The notes under the pieces: model-generated
Told to the model about the DNA's origin: nothing
Databases searched by the model: none
Seen by the model: only the letters and a program-made list of their open reading frames with translations
Shown here: in pieces, positions 38,705 through 48,729 of the stretch
How positions within the stretch are numbered: position 1 is the first letter of the stretch
Layout: each line of letters begins with the position of its first letter
From: Streptomyces sp. HUAS 15-9
GTDB taxonomy: Bacteria; Actinomycetota; Actinomycetes; Streptomycetales; Streptomycetaceae
Direction of reading: 5' to 3'
DNA: 64,000 bases
Assembly: GCF_025642155.1 (NCBI RefSeq)
Contig: NZ_CP106798.1
Span: forward strand, 7,812,001-7,876,000
Translations under genes and position numbers: made by a program

Positions 38705-40206
38705 GGATGGCCACCCCCGGTCCGCGGATGCCCCAGTGCGGCCTCCGCCCCCTCCAGTCCGTCACGGCTGTCCCACACTAGGGTGACGTGGCGATGCAGG
38801 TCCAGCGTCACCGACGGAGCACCGTTGCACGCAGGGGCGCCGCCCCGCAGATGTCGTACCCGCTCGGGCAGCGCGGCCAACCTGCCGGCCAGTACTTTCC
38901 CCAGTTCCGGCCGGGCGTCGGCACGTCGGCCGCCACCGCGCAGCGCGACGATGGCCGGGATGCCGACCTCCAGCAGGACGTAGACCGGATCCGTCGCCAA
39001 GTCCCCTTCATAGGGCGGAGGTTCGAGGAGAACGAAGCAGAACGGCGTTTCCTCGTCCCGAAGTTGACGGAGCAGATCATACGGCTCCGGGGGACGGCCG
39101 GCCGGGACGAACCGTACGGCGGGGGTGTCGAAGGCCCCGTTCGGGTGGGACTCCAGCCAGGCGAGACGCCGGTGCAGCGCCGGCCACCAGTGCCGGTTGC
39201 TGAACCGGTCCCGGCTGCGCACCAGCACGGTGTGGTCGGCGCCGATCGGGCGGGCCACCGACCCGGCCGGTCTGACCGCGAACTGGTCCACGTCCAGCCA
39301 CAGCAGCGGCCGCGGCAGCAGGAACTCGACCGTCAGCCCGGCGCTCAGCTCGCCGAGCCGGTCCAGCACCCGCTGGTGCAGTTGCGCGACCGTCTCCTCC
39401 AGTGCGGGCCGCGAGGTCACCCGGCAGTCGGCGAGCAGGGCCTGCGGCCCCTCGCCCGGCGCCAGCAGCGACCCCCGTACGTGGTACTCGTCGGGTACGG
39501 CGGGGTGGGCCACGATCTCCACGAGCAGCCGGCCCGGCTCGAAGGGACGCCCCAGCCGGGCCGACTCCAGTGCCCTGACGCGTGCCAGCAGCCGTGGCTC
39601 ACCGCCGATCCGGTGCGCGACCTTCTCGTTCCAGGCCCGTAACTCCGCCTCCAGAGGCGTCGGTTGGTGGACCGCGACGGCTTCGACGAAGGACAGCAGG
39701 GGATGGGCCTCGTCCGGCAGGACGACGGCGTCCTCCAGGGCATCGAGCAGTTCCGCCGTCGTGTCCCGCCGCGGGGAACCGCCGGGAGCGGCCGAGGGCA
39801 GGCAGGGCAGGAAGCGCAGCGCCACCCGTTCCAGGGGCGGGTCGGAGCGCCGGGCGCCCAGCAGGGTGCTCAGCTCGTCGCGCTCGGCGGGGGTGAGCAG
39901 GCTCTCCGGGCACAGACGCCGGTACAGGCGCTCGACCTCCGCCCAGGCCAGGGTGTTGGTGCGGTTGCTGCCGAGCGTGTCCAGATAGAACCGCAGCCCG
40001 TTCGGATAGTCGTCGCACCGGCGCAGTACCGCGTAGAGATCCTCCTGGAGCATGCCCGACTGCTCGACGTCCAACGGTCCGATCTGCTCGGTGAAGGCGT
40101 CGGCGGCGCGCCGCAGCGGGGCCCGCTGGCCGAGGCCGGGAATGCGCGCGATCAGCCCCGCCAGCTCCCAGAACAGGTTCGTGCGGGGTGCCCCGGTGCC
40201 TCTCAC
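38701..40206 (-). CDS. VMAP-like (vWA-MoxR associated) protein
   Basis: A 501-aa protein with an N-terminal effector-associated-type helical domain (about 1-100; LFWELAGLIARIPGLGQ, VLRRCDDYPNGLRFYLDTL), a middle region, and a C-terminal VMAP-C-like domain (about 240-495, with WLDVDQFAV, RFSNRHWWPALHRRL and CFVLLEPPP). It corresponds to VMAP of vWA-MoxR ternary systems, which tether an effector through matching EADs. GTG 40206 overlaps the protease stop (GTGA); an ORF extending to 40335 is not supported. Codon 189 is TTA (39642-39640). Confidence 0.78.
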   Translation of the reverse strand: MRGTGAPRTNLFWELAGLIARIPGLGQRAPLRRAADAFTEQIGPLDVEQSGMLQEDLYAVLRRCDDYPNGLRFYLDTLGSNRTNTLAWAEVERLYRRLCPESLLTPAERDELSTLLGARRSDPPLERVALRFLPCLPSAAPGGSPRRDTTAELLDALEDAVVLPDEAHPLLSFVEAVAVHQPTPLEAELRAWNEKVAHRIGGEPRLLARVRALESARLGRPFEPGRLLVEIVAHPAVPDEYHVRGSLLAPGEGPQALLADCRVTSRPALEETVAQLHQRVLDRLGELSAGLTVEFLLPRPLLWLDVDQFAVRPAGSVARPIGADHTVLVRSRDRFSNRHWWPALHRRLAWLESHPNGAFDTPAVRFVPAGRPPEPYDLLRQLRDEETPFCFVLLEPPPYEGDLATDPVYVLLEVGIPAIVALRGGGRRADARPELGKVLAGRLAALPERVRHLRGGAPACNGAPSVTLDLHRHVTLVWDSRDGLEGAEAALGHPRTGGGHP

Positions 40207-41156
40207 GGCGTCGGCCCGGGTGTGCCGCGCAGTCGCAGGACGACCCGCTCCAGCTCCCGCATCGGCAGCGAGCCCTGCTCGTACCAGCGCAGGGCGTCGA
40301 CGAGCCGGTCGATGCCGTCGGCGTACTGCAGGCACAGCTCGACCACAGCGCGCACATCCTCGATCAGGACGGGCGACCGCTCCGCCAGGCCGAAGATGTC
40401 CTCACCGGTGTCGCGCAGCACGCTGTCCCGGCGCTGCGGGTCCCGCATGCTCGGCACCCGTACCAGGGCGGCCGCCAGTTCCCGGCCGGCGCCGCGCGGC
40501 CAGGGCCGGTGTGTGACCTCGGGCCCGTCGTCCACCGCGTCGGCGAGCGGCGGGCAGTGGCGTACGGCGGCCTCGACCGGGATCATCCAGGCGGTGGCCG
40601 CCCCCGACCGGAGGGCCGCGACCACGATGCCGACGACGTCGCCGTGCTCGTCGACGGCCCCGGCGCCGCTGTATCCGCCGCGGATCCGGGAGGCCGCGGC
40701 GTCGAGGTTGTCCAGCTGGATCCAGTCGGGTCCCGCCGCCCCGAGCAGCCGGGCGGCGACCCAGAGACCGGGCGGATCGTCGGTGGCCTGACCGAAGATC
40801 CGCACCGTACGGCCGCGGGCCGGACCGCACGGCCGCAGCCGGGCCGGCTCGCAGTCGGCGGGCGCCGGATCGGTCAGCCGCAGGACCGCGACGTCTTGCA
40901 ACTGCCCGTCGGCGGGTGCCCACCCGCCCGACAGGACCGTGGCGTACGACACCCCGCCGGTCCGGGACGCCGGATGGTCGAGTGCCACCCGCCGCTGCCC
41001 GGGATGCTCATGGTCCTCCAGCTCCAGTGCCGCCTGTACCGCATGAGCACATGTCAGTATCTTTCCCCCGTGCACCAGAACACCCGACCCCACTGGTGTG
41101 TGGTCCGCGCCGAGCAGGCGTACTCGCCATGAGTCCTCGATCGACTGCGACACCAC
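40203..41156 (-). CDS. Trypsin-like serine protease with effector-associated domain
   Basis: A 317-aa cytoplasmic protease without signal peptide. The catalytic triad fits H38 (LTCAHAV), D88 (QDVAVLRL) and S163 (GGYSGAGAV). The Ser motif is GYSGA rather than GDSGG, so the oxyanion loop differs from secreted trypsins. The C-terminal 90 residues (about 225-317; DIFGLAERSPVLIEDVRAVVELCLQ) look like the effector-associated domain also present in VMAP. It is the first gene of the four-gene operon and the likely executioner, activated by cleavage-type signalling. The start is GTG 41156 or the adjacent GTG 41153. Confidence 0.85.
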   Translation of the reverse strand: MVSQSIEDSWRVRLLGADHTPVGSGVLVHGGKILTCAHAVQAALELEDHEHPGQRRVALDHPASRTGGVSYATVLSGGWAPADGQLQDVAVLRLTDPAPADCEPARLRPCGPARGRTVRIFGQATDDPPGLWVAARLLGAAGPDWIQLDNLDAAASRIRGGYSGAGAVDEHGDVVGIVVAALRSGAATAWMIPVEAAVRHCPPLADAVDDGPEVTHRPWPRGAGRELAAALVRVPSMRDPQRRDSVLRDTGEDIFGLAERSPVLIEDVRAVVELCLQYADGIDRLVDALRWYEQGSLPMRELERVVLRLRGTPGPTP

Positions 41157-41310
41157 GCGCCCCGTTCGCTCTGTCTTGACACGATGTTGACAGACAACGG
41201 CGGCCGGTAACAGGCATGTGTCCCAATCCTGCGACCGAGCTTCCCGGCCACTGTGAGGGTGTGTCAGCAGTGGCTGGAGAAGCGGGATTCGGCGGCTCGC
41301 GCCCGCGTCG

Positions 41311-42735
41311 TCACGCGGCTTGCGACGCGGCCGCGCCCGGCTCCGGCGGCCACAGCTCGTGCCAGCGCAGCTCCGCCTCCAGCTGGGCGGCGACGGAGAT
41401 CAGCAGGGCCTCGCTGTTCGCCGGGCCGAGGAGCTGGGCGCCGACCGGCAGCCCACCGTCGACGAAGCCGGCCGGGACGTTCACCCCGGGCCAGCCCAGG
41501 ACGTTCCACGGCCAGGCGTACGGACACGCGGCGATGATGGCGCGGTCGGTGGCCAGGCCGCCCAGTTTCAGCATCGAGCCGATGCGGGGCGGGGGAGCGG
41601 CCGTCGTCGGGGCGAGGATGACGTCGTACGTCCCGAAGAAGCCGCCGATCCGCCGGTGCAGGGCCGCCTCCGCGCGCCGGGCCACCCGCAGCGGCGCCCC
41701 GCCGAGCAGCCGGCCCAGCCGGGCGGCGTCCCGGGTGCGGCGGTCCAGCAGGGCGGGGTCGGGCGTGTCGGCGACGTGCTCGGCGATGCCGGCCGTGGCA
41801 CGCGGTACGAAGGTCAGCCCGATCTGGCCGTAGGGCGGATCGGCCTCCTCCACGGTGTGGCCCAACGCGGCCAGCTTCTCGGCGAGTTCCAGCACCCGGG
41901 CGCGCACCGCAGGCTGGAGTCGGGCGGGTACCGCGGTGAACGGCGGCTTCAGCGACAGCGCGATGCGCAGCCGCCCGGGGTCCCGGCCGACCGCGTCCGA
42001 GGCCGTCAGCGCGGGTGGCTGGTGCGGGTCCAGGTCGTGGTTGCCGCTCGCCGCGTCGAGGAGCAGGGCCGCGTCGGCCACGGTCCGGGCCAGGGTGCCG
42101 TTGACCGTGATGCCCTGGAAGGCCTCGCCGCGGGGCCAGGTGGAGATGCGGCCGCGCTGCGGTTTGATGCCGATCAGATGGGTCCAGGAGGCCGGGATCC
42201 TCACCGACCCCGCACCGTCGGAGCCGAGCGCGGCCGGGACGAGCCCCGCGGCGACCGCCGCCGCCGAACCGCCCGAGGAGCCGCCCGGGCTGTGGTCGGT
42301 GTGCCAGGGATTGCGGGTGTCGCCGAACGCGGGCCCCTCGGTGAACGGCCACTGCCCGAGCTCACAGGTGTTCGTCTTGCCGACGATCACGGCTCCGGCC
42401 GCGCGCAGCCGCCGTACCGCCTCGCCGTCCTCGGCCACCGGCGGGAAGTCGCCCGGACAGCCGAAGGCGGTCGGCTCGCCCGCGACGTCCGTGTCGTCCT
42501 TCACCGCCACCGGCACGCCGAGCAGCGGGCCGCTCTCTCCCGCGGCCAACGCCCGGTCGGCGGCGTCCGCTTCGGCGAGCGCCGCCTCGCCGCGTACGAT
42601 CCGGAAGGCGTTCAGGGAGCCCTGGGTGGCCTCGATGCGGGCGAGGGCCTGCTCGACCAGGCGACGGGAGGTCACCTCCCCCGCCGCCAGTGCGCGGGCG
42701 GACTCGGCCAGGCCTTGGGCACGGTCGAGCGACAT
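41311..42735 (-). CDS. Amidase (amidase-signature family)
   Basis: A 474-aa amide hydrolase. The Ser-cisSer-Lys triad is readable: Lys in GVPVAVKDDTDVAG, cis-Ser in GGSSGGSAAAVAAG, and the nucleophile in GSDGAGSVRIPAS. The overall sequence fits Streptomyces amidase/6-aminohexanoate-cyclic-dimer-hydrolase-like proteins; the substrate is uncertain. ATG 42735 begins MSLDRAQGLAES. A GlnR-like half-site lies 27-42 bp upstream. The gene ends 154 bp before the conflict operon, in a gap holding no other gene. Confidence 0.88.
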   Translation of the reverse strand: MSLDRAQGLAESARALAAGEVTSRRLVEQALARIEATQGSLNAFRIVRGEAALAEADAADRALAAGESGPLLGVPVAVKDDTDVAGEPTAFGCPGDFPPVAEDGEAVRRLRAAGAVIVGKTNTCELGQWPFTEGPAFGDTRNPWHTDHSPGGSSGGSAAAVAAGLVPAALGSDGAGSVRIPASWTHLIGIKPQRGRISTWPRGEAFQGITVNGTLARTVADAALLLDAASGNHDLDPHQPPALTASDAVGRDPGRLRIALSLKPPFTAVPARLQPAVRARVLELAEKLAALGHTVEEADPPYGQIGLTFVPRATAGIAEHVADTPDPALLDRRTRDAARLGRLLGGAPLRVARRAEAALHRRIGGFFGTYDVILAPTTAAPPPRIGSMLKLGGLATDRAIIAACPYAWPWNVLGWPGVNVPAGFVDGGLPVGAQLLGPANSEALLISVAAQLEAELRWHELWPPEPGAAASQAA

Positions 42736-42761
42736 TGCGGGACCACCTCCGGAGCACGTTG

Positions 42762-42777
42762 TTTACCGGAGAGTAAC
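42762..42777. promoter_or_regulatory. GlnR-like site between amidase and glycosidase genes
   Basis: TTTAC-n6-GTAAC matches the GlnR half-operator GTnAC-n6-GnAAC at 8 of the 9 fixed positions on this strand, and is nearly palindromic. It lies just upstream of the amidase start. A full GlnR operator has two such units, and the second is not clear. Confidence 0.3.
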
Positions 42778-42948
42778 GTCGGAACGGGCGGCGCAGTACA
42801 TGTTTCGCACAGGTGACGGCGAGCCGTGTCGAAAGCATTGACGTGCACCTGCCGTCCATCTACTTTCTGCTCGACTTCTCGAACCTCGTCCGAAATCTCG
42901 GACGTGCGGAGTGTGCACGAGATGCACGAACCCCAGGGAGAGCCGCCC

Positions 42949-44337
42949 GTGACCCCACGTCCCTCCACCCCCTCGCGTCGCGCCCTGCTCCGCGCGATGG
43001 CCGCCCTGCCCGTGTCGGCCCTCGCCCTGGGCGAACTGCCCGGACTGCTCGGCACGGCCGCGGTCGCCGCCCCCGCGAGCGGCTCCGCCACCCGCTACAC
43101 CATCGTGCCGTTCCTCAACAGTGACGACGGCACGGTGAACGTCTACCAGTCCGACGACGCCACCGACTTCCGCCTGCTGCGGGCCTCCGCGTACACCCCG
43201 CCCGCCAACCGCATCCGGGACGCGAGCGTCCTCAAGCACACGGACGGCTCCTACTACCTCACCTACACCACCCACACCTGGCAGGACGTCAGCACCACCA
43301 TCGGCTTCGCCCGCAGCTCCGACCGCGTCAACTGGACCTACCTGTACGACTATCCGGTCCCGATCACCAACCTCTCCCGCGCCTGGGCGCCGGAGTGGTT
43401 CGTGGACGGCGACGGCAGCGTCCACGTCATCGTGTCCTGCTCGACCGCAGACAACGAATGGAACTTCACGCCGTATGTGCTGAAGGCCACCAACTCCACG
43501 CTCACCGCCTGGAGTTCACCGGTCGCCCTGTCCGGCATCGGCAGCAACCACATCGACACGTACATCGTGCGGACCGGCTCGACCTACCACGCCTTCACCA
43601 AGAACGAGACGGCCAAGTACATCGAATACGGCACCGCCTTCAGCCTCACCGGCCCGTACACGATCTCCAGGACGGGCGACTGGGCGGGCTGGGGCAGCTA
43701 CCGAGAGGGCCCGTCGGTGATCCAGCTCGACAACGGCGGCTGGCGGATCTTCTTCGACGGCTACGGCGACGGCACCTACTACTACAGCGACAGCTACGAC
43801 TCCTTCGCCACCTGGACCGCGCCGAAGGCACTGCCGGGCATCTCGGGCACGGCCCGCCACTTCACGGTCGTCAAGGAGACCGTCTCCAGCGGCCCGAGCA
43901 TCACCCGGAACGCCACCCGCTCCTTCCGGTCCGCCAACTACCCGACCCGGTACTGGGCGGAGCAGTCCACCCTGCTCAACCTGCCGGTGGTGAGCGGCTC
44001 CAGCGCCACGGCCGACAAGCAGGCCGCGACATTCACGGTCGTCGCGGGCCTGGCCGACGCCAACGGCTACTCGTTCCGCGACGCGTCCGGCAACTACCTC
44101 CGCCACTACGACTTCCGTGCCCGCTTCGACGCCGACGACGGCACGACGACGTTCGCCGAGGACGCCACGTTCATCGCGCGGCTGGGCCCGACCACCGGCT
44201 CGGTGCGCTTCGAGTCGTACAACTACCCCGGCTCCTACCTGCGCCACTACAACTACCAGCTCCGCGTGGACGTTTCGAACGGCACGGACCTGTTCCGGCA
44301 GGACAGCTCGTTCGTGTCGGTGACGGCCTGGGGCTGA
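42949..44337 (+). CDS. Secreted beta-propeller glycosidase with AbfB domain
   Basis: Predicted secreted arabinofuranosidase-like enzyme, 462 aa. The N terminus has a Tat-like signal (SRRALLRAMAALPVSALALG) ending near AVAAPA. The catalytic part (about 40-310) looks like a GH43-type five-bladed propeller: RIRDASVLKHTDGSYYLTYT, RAWAPEWFVDGDGSVHVI and SYREGPSVIQLDNGGWRIFF contain the usual Asp and Glu. The C-terminal about 140 residues are an AbfB arabinose-binding domain (SFRSANYPTRYWA, NYLRHYDFRARFD, SYLRHYNYQLRVD). GTG 42949 has GGGAGAG 8 nt upstream; ATG 42922 is possible but adds residues before the twin-Arg signal. Confidence 0.82.
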   Translation: MTPRPSTPSRRALLRAMAALPVSALALGELPGLLGTAAVAAPASGSATRYTIVPFLNSDDGTVNVYQSDDATDFRLLRASAYTPPANRIRDASVLKHTDGSYYLTYTTHTWQDVSTTIGFARSSDRVNWTYLYDYPVPITNLSRAWAPEWFVDGDGSVHVIVSCSTADNEWNFTPYVLKATNSTLTAWSSPVALSGIGSNHIDTYIVRTGSTYHAFTKNETAKYIEYGTAFSLTGPYTISRTGDWAGWGSYREGPSVIQLDNGGWRIFFDGYGDGTYYYSDSYDSFATWTAPKALPGISGTARHFTVVKETVSSGPSITRNATRSFRSANYPTRYWAEQSTLLNLPVVSGSSATADKQAATFTVVAGLADANGYSFRDASGNYLRHYDFRARFDADDGTTTFAEDATFIARLGPTTGSVRFESYNYPGSYLRHYNYQLRVDVSNGTDLFRQDSSFVSVTAWG

Positions 44338-44412
44338 GTGGCCGGACGGAGCCCGGCGGCGGCCCCGCTCACAGCGGCCCGTCGGGTCCTGTGCGGTGGG
44401 CTTAACTCCCGA

Positions 44413-44480
44413 TGATCGGCCGAGGTGATCTCGACGTAATCAGCGTTACGTACGTTCTCCCTGTACGAACCGGCCGATCA
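44413..44480. promoter_or_regulatory. Nested inverted repeats upstream of nitrate reductase
   Basis: TGATCGGCCG (44413-44422) and CGGCCGATCA (44471-44480) are perfect 10-bp arms. Inside lies ACGTAA-n6-TTACGT (44434-44451). The outer right arm ends just before the Shine-Dalgarno GGGAGAGG. It could be an operator or an mRNA structure over the start. Confidence 0.5.
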
Positions 44481-44499
44481 CCAGGGAGAGGAAGCGCCC

Positions 44500-47400
44500 G
44501 TGGCCACGCCCGACCCGCGGACCGACGGCAGCTCGACGGTGCGGACGGTCTGTTCGTACTGCGGCGTGGGCTGCGGCATGGTCCTGGATGTCGGACGGGC
44601 ACCTGACGGCCGTCGTACGGTGCTCAAGGCCTCCGGGGACAAGGAGCACCCGGCGAACTTCGGGCGGCTGTGCACCAAGGGTGCCACCACGGCCGACATG
44701 CTGTCCGCCCCGGGGCGGCTGACCACGGCTCTGCTGCGGCCCGAGCGGGGTGAGGAGCCGGTCCCCGTGCCCATGGACGTGGCGATCGACGAGACCGCCA
44801 CGCGGCTGCGGGCGATCATCGACCGGTACGGCCCGGACGCCGTCGCCCTCTACGTCTCCGGGCAGCTGAGCCTGGAGGCGCAGTACCTCGCCAACAAGCT
44901 TGCCAAGGGGTTCATCCGCACCAACCAGATCGAGTCCAACTCCCGGCTGTGCATGGCCGGCGCCGGCACCGGCTACAAGCTCTCGCTCGGCGCGGACGGC
45001 CCGCCCGGCTCGTACCAGGACCTCGACAAGGCCGACGTCTTCCTCGTGATCGGCTCGAACATGGCCGACTGCCACCCCATCCTCTTCCTGCGCATGATGG
45101 ACCGGGTGAAGTCGGCCGGCGCCAAGCTGATCGTCGTCGACCCGCGCCGCACCGCGACGGCCGCGAAGGCGGACCTCTTCCTGCAGCTCAGGCCCGGCAC
45201 CGACCTCGCCCTGCTGAACGGCCTCCTGCACCTCCTGCACGAGAACGGCCACACCGACCCCGGCTTCATCGCCGCCCACACCGAGGGCTGGGAGGCGATG
45301 CCCGGGTTCCTCGCCGACTACCCGCCCGCCACCGTCGCCGAGCTCACCGGCATCCCCGAGGCCGATCTCCGCGAGGCCGCCCGGCTGATCGGCGAGGCGG
45401 GGGAGTGGACCAGTTGCTGGACGATGGGCCTCAACCAGTCCACGCACGGCACCTGGAACACCAACGCGCTCATCAATCTCCATCTCGCCACCGGTGCGAT
45501 CTGCCGCCCCGGCAGCGGCCCCTTCTCCCTCACCGGCCAGCCCAACGCGATGGGCGGACGGGAAATGGGCTACATGGGCCCGGGGCTGCCCGGACAGCGG
45601 TCCGTCCTCGTCGACGACGAGCGCGCCTTCGTCGAGGAGCTGTGGGAGCTGCCCCCGGGCACGATCCGCGCGGACGGCGTCGGCAAGGGCACCGTCGAGA
45701 TGTTCCGGAAGATGGCCGACGGGGACATCAAGGCCTGCTGGATCATCTGCACCAACCCGGTCGCCTCCGTCGCCAACCGCAAGACGGTCATCGAGGGCCT
45801 GGAGGCCGCCGAGTTCGTCGTCACCCAGGACGTCTTCACCGACACCGAGACCAACGCGTACGCCGACGTCGTACTGCCCGGCGCGCTGTGGACCGAGACC
45901 GAGGGCGTCCTCGTCAACAGCGAACGCAACCTCACCCTCGCCAGGCCCGCCGCCGACCGGCCCGGCGAGGCCATGGCGGACTGGCGGATCATCGCGGCCG
46001 TCGCCCGCGCGATGGGCTACGAGAAGGGGTTCGCGTACGACAGCGCCGAGCAGGTCTTCGAGGAGATCAAACGCGCCCGGAACCCGAAGACCGGCTACGA
46101 CCTGCACGGTGTCACCTACGAGCGGCTGCGCTCCACCCCCGTCCAGTGGCCCGCGCCCACCCCCGACGGCCCCGACCGCAACCCGGTACGGTACGTCGCC
46201 CCGGACGGCACCCTCACCTTCCCCACCGCCACCGGCCGGGCCGTCTTCCACGCCCGCCCGCACCTCCCACCCGCCGAGCTGCCGGACGACGACTACCCGT
46301 ACGTCCTCAACACCGGCCGCCTCCAGCACCAGTGGCACACCCTCACCAAGACGGCGAAGGTGGACAGGCTCAACAAGCTCAACCCCGGGCCCTTCGTGGA
46401 ACTGCACCCCGAGGACGCGGCCGGGCTCGGCATCGAGGACGGCGACTCGGTGGAGGTCGCCTCCCGGCGCGGCAGGGCCGTACTGCCCGCGGTCGTCACC
46501 GACCGGGTACGGCCCGGCTGCTGCTTCGCACCCTTCCACTGGAACGACCTGTTCGGTGAGTATCTGAGCGTCAACGCGGTGACCAGCGACGCGGTCGACC
46601 CGCTGTCCTTCCAGCCGGAGCTGAAGGTGTGCGCGGTGTCGCTGACCAAGGTGTCCACACCGGTCGCCGTGCAGACGCCGGGGACCGAGCAGACTCCGGC
46701 CGGTCCTCTCACACCTACGCCCGGTCCTCTCACGCCCACGGCCGTGCTGCCCTCCGTCGCCTCCGCCTTCGGCCTGGAGCCCGCCCCGCCGCCGGTCCTC
46801 ACCGACCGCGAACGGCAGTACCTGGTCGGCTTCCTCGCAGGCATCCCGGTCGGCGCCCCCGGCGTTCCCGTCCTGCCGCCGGACGCGCCCTTCAGCCCCG
46901 CACACGCCCTGTGGGTCAACGGCACCCTCGCCGGCATGTACTCCCGGTCCGCCGCGGCCACCGTGACGGCTCAGGCACCCGGCCGCCAAGTGGTCGTCCT
47001 CTGGGCCTCGCAGACCGGCAACGCCGAGGACTTCGCGGCCGGCACCGCCGAGCGCATCACCGCGGGCGGCCACGCGGCCTCCCTCGTCGCCATGGACGAG
47101 GCCGACCCGGCCGCCCTGCCCGCGGGCGCCGATCTGCTGCTGATCACCAGCACCTTCGGCGACGGTGACGCCCCCGACAACGGCGCGGGCTTCTGGGACG
47201 GTCTCGCCGCCCTCGACGCCGGGCGTCTGACCGGCCGTCGGTACGCCGTCCTGGCCTTCGGCGACTCCAGCTACGACGACTTCTGCGGGCACGGACGGCG
47301 CCTGGACAGCCGTATGGACGAACTGGGCGCGGTCCGGCTCGCGCCGCGCACCGACTGCGAACCGGACTACGGGAGACAGGCGGAGGCCTGGCTGGACCAG

Positions 47401-48597
47401 GTGCTGACCGCGCTCAAGGACGAGTCCGAGCCTTCTCCGGTGGCCGCCCCCGCCCCCGCCCCCGCCAGGTCCCGGCGCCCCGCCCCGGTCACCGCCCGGC
47501 TCGTCGGCAACCGGCTGCTCAGCCTGCCCGGCGCCGGCAAGGAGGTCCGCCGTTTCACCTTCGACACCCGCGACACCGAGACGCCGCTGGTCTACGAGGC
47601 GGGCGACGCGCTGGGCGTTCGCCCCCTCAACTCCCGTGATCTGGTGGAGGAATGGCTGACCGTCACCGGGCTCGACGCCGCAACCGCAGTGGCGGTCGAC
47701 GGAGTCGGTGAAGTTCGCTTCTCCGAGGCCCTGTTGCGGCATCTGGACATCACCCGGATCACCCCGGACCTGCTCCGCTTCGTCGCCGAACACGCCGGTG
47801 ACCCGCGTGAGTTGCGCAAGCTCCTGCGCCCCGACAACAAGGACGAGCTGGCCAAGTGGTCCTGGGGACGGCAGGCGATCGACGTCGCCGCCGAGTTCGG
47901 GATCCGTGCCGGGGCAGAGGAATGGGCCGGCGTGCTCGGCAGGCTGCAACCGCGCCTGTACTCCATCTCCTCCAGCCCGCTGACCGACCCGCACCTGGTG
48001 TCGCTGACGGTCTCCGTCGTGCGGTACGAGAACCTGCACGGCCGCCCCCGCCAGGGCGTCTGCTCCCCGTTCCTCGCCGACGCCGGGCCGGACACGGCCG
48101 TACCGGTGCACGTGCAGCGCTCGCCGCACTTCCGGCCGCCCGCCGACCCGGCGACGCCCATGGTGATGGTCGGTCCCGGCACCGGCGTCGCGCCCTTCCT
48201 CGGCTTTCTGGAGGAGCGCCGGGCCCGCGGCCACCGCGCCCCCAACTGGCTGTTCTTCGGCGAGCAGCACCGGGCCACCGACTTCTACTACGAGCAGGAG
48301 CTGACCGCGTTCCTGGCCGACGGCACCCTGGACCGCCTCGACACCGCCTTCTCCCGGGACCAGCGGGCCAAGGTCTACGTCCAGGACCGGATGCGCGAAC
48401 ACGGCCCCCTGCTCTGGTCCTGGCTCCGCGACGGCGCCCACTTCTATGTGTGCGGGGACGCCTCCCGCATGGCCAAGGACGTCGACCGGGCGCTCAGGGA
48501 CATCGCCGTGGTGCACGGCGGGCTGACGGAGGAGGACGCGGCGGCCTACGTCAAGCAACTCGGCACCGACCGGCGATACGTCCGGGACGTCTACTGA
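44500..48597 (+). CDS. Assimilatory nitrate reductase fused to CPR-type flavoprotein
   Basis: A 1,365-aa single-chain reductase. The N-terminal half (about 1-700) is a molybdopterin oxidoreductase with a [4Fe-4S] site CSYCGVGC (C18, C21, C25) and C58, plus MGD-binding segments ([30 protein letters not shown]). A Pro/Thr linker (about 715-760) follows. A flavodoxin-like domain comes next ([12 protein letters not shown], about 830-975), then an FAD domain with RLYSISSSP (about 1,152) and an NADPH domain with [14 protein letters not shown] (about 1,224), ending DVY. It should pass electrons from NADPH through FAD and FMN to the Mo centre, replacing separate ferredoxin or NasB partners. GTG 44500 has GGGAGAGG upstream. 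Confidence 0.9.
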   Translation: MATPDPRTDGSSTVRTVCSYCGVGCGMVLDVGRAPDGRRTVLKASGDKEHPANFGRLCTKGATTADMLSAPGRLTTALLRPERGEEPVPVPMDVAIDETATRLRAIIDRYGPDAVALYVSGQLSLEAQYLANKLAKGFIRTNQIESNSRLCMAGAGTGYKLSLGADGPPGSYQDLDKADVFLVIGSNMADCHPILFLRMMDRVKSAGAKLIVVDPRRTATAAKADLFLQLRPGTDLALLNGLLHLLHENGHTDPGFIAAHTEGWEAMPGFLADYPPATVAELTGIPEADLREAARLIGEAGEWTSCWTMGLNQSTHGTWNTNALINLHLATGAICRPGSGPFSLTGQPNAMGGREMGYMGPGLPGQRSVLVDDERAFVEELWELPPGTIRADGVGKGTVEMFRKMADGDIKACWIICTNPVASVANRKTVIEGLEAAEFVVTQDVFTDTETNAYADVVLPGALWTETEGVLVNSERNLTLARPAADRPGEAMADWRIIAAVARAMGYEKGFAYDSAEQVFEEIKRARNPKTGYDLHGVTYERLRSTPVQWPAPTPDGPDRNPVRYVAPDGTLTFPTATGRAVFHARPHLPPAELPDDDYPYVLNTGRLQHQWHTLTKTAKVDRLNKLNPGPFVELHPEDAAGLGIEDGDSVEVASRRGRAVLPAVVTDRVRPGCCFAPFHWNDLFGEYLSVNAVTSDAVDPLSFQPELKVCAVSLTKVSTPVAVQTPGTEQTPAGPLTPTPGPLTPTAVLPSVASAFGLEPAPPPVLTDRERQYLVGFLAGIPVGAPGVPVLPPDAPFSPAHALWVNGTLAGMYSRSAAATVTAQAPGRQVVVLWASQTGNAEDFAAGTAERITAGGHAASLVAMDEADPAALPAGADLLLITSTFGDGDAPDNGAGFWDGLAALDAGRLTGRRYAVLAFGDSSYDDFCGHGRRLDSRMDELGAVRLAPRTDCEPDYGRQAEAWLDQVLTALKDESEPSPVAAPAPAPARSRRPAPVTARLVGNRLLSLPGAGKEVRRFTFDTRDTETPLVYEAGDALGVRPLNSRDLVEEWLTVTGLDAATAVAVDGVGEVRFSEALLRHLDITRITPDLLRFVAEHAGDPRELRKLLRPDNKDELAKWSWGRQAIDVAAEFGIRAGAEEWAGVLGRLQPRLYSISSSPLTDPHLVSLTVSVVRYENLHGRPRQGVCSPFLADAGPDTAVPVHVQRSPHFRPPADPATPMVMVGPGTGVAPFLGFLEERRARGHRAPNWLFFGEQHRATDFYYEQELTAFLADGTLDRLDTAFSRDQRAKVYVQDRMREHGPLLWSWLRDGAHFYVCGDASRMAKDVDRALRDIAVVHGGLTEEDAAAYVKQLGTDRRYVRDVY

Positions 48598-48729
48598 CCG
48601 TGGCGGCCCCCGCCCGCGGTCGGCGGCCCCGGCACGCAACCGACGGCGCGGCCGGTCCCTCATATCTGTCGAGACGAGTCGTGACGCACAGGCAGTCGTG
48701 ACGCACCGACAATCGACAGGAGCCCTCGT

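Noticed and set aside
38705-38765. Upstream extension of the NB-ARC/TPR frame past 37634 to 38765
   Set aside because: The extended part is out of frame with MoxR and has no domain, while ATG 37634 overlaps the MoxR stop in the same ATGA manner as its neighbours.
41176-41192. Two TTGACA hexamers on the + strand upstream of the protease operon
   Set aside because: No matching -10 at 16-19 bp, and no + strand gene follows; both flanking genes are on the minus strand.
44440-44470. GlnR box upstream of nitrate reductase
   Set aside because: GTTAC is present but the required GnAAC at 6-nt spacing is absent on either strand.
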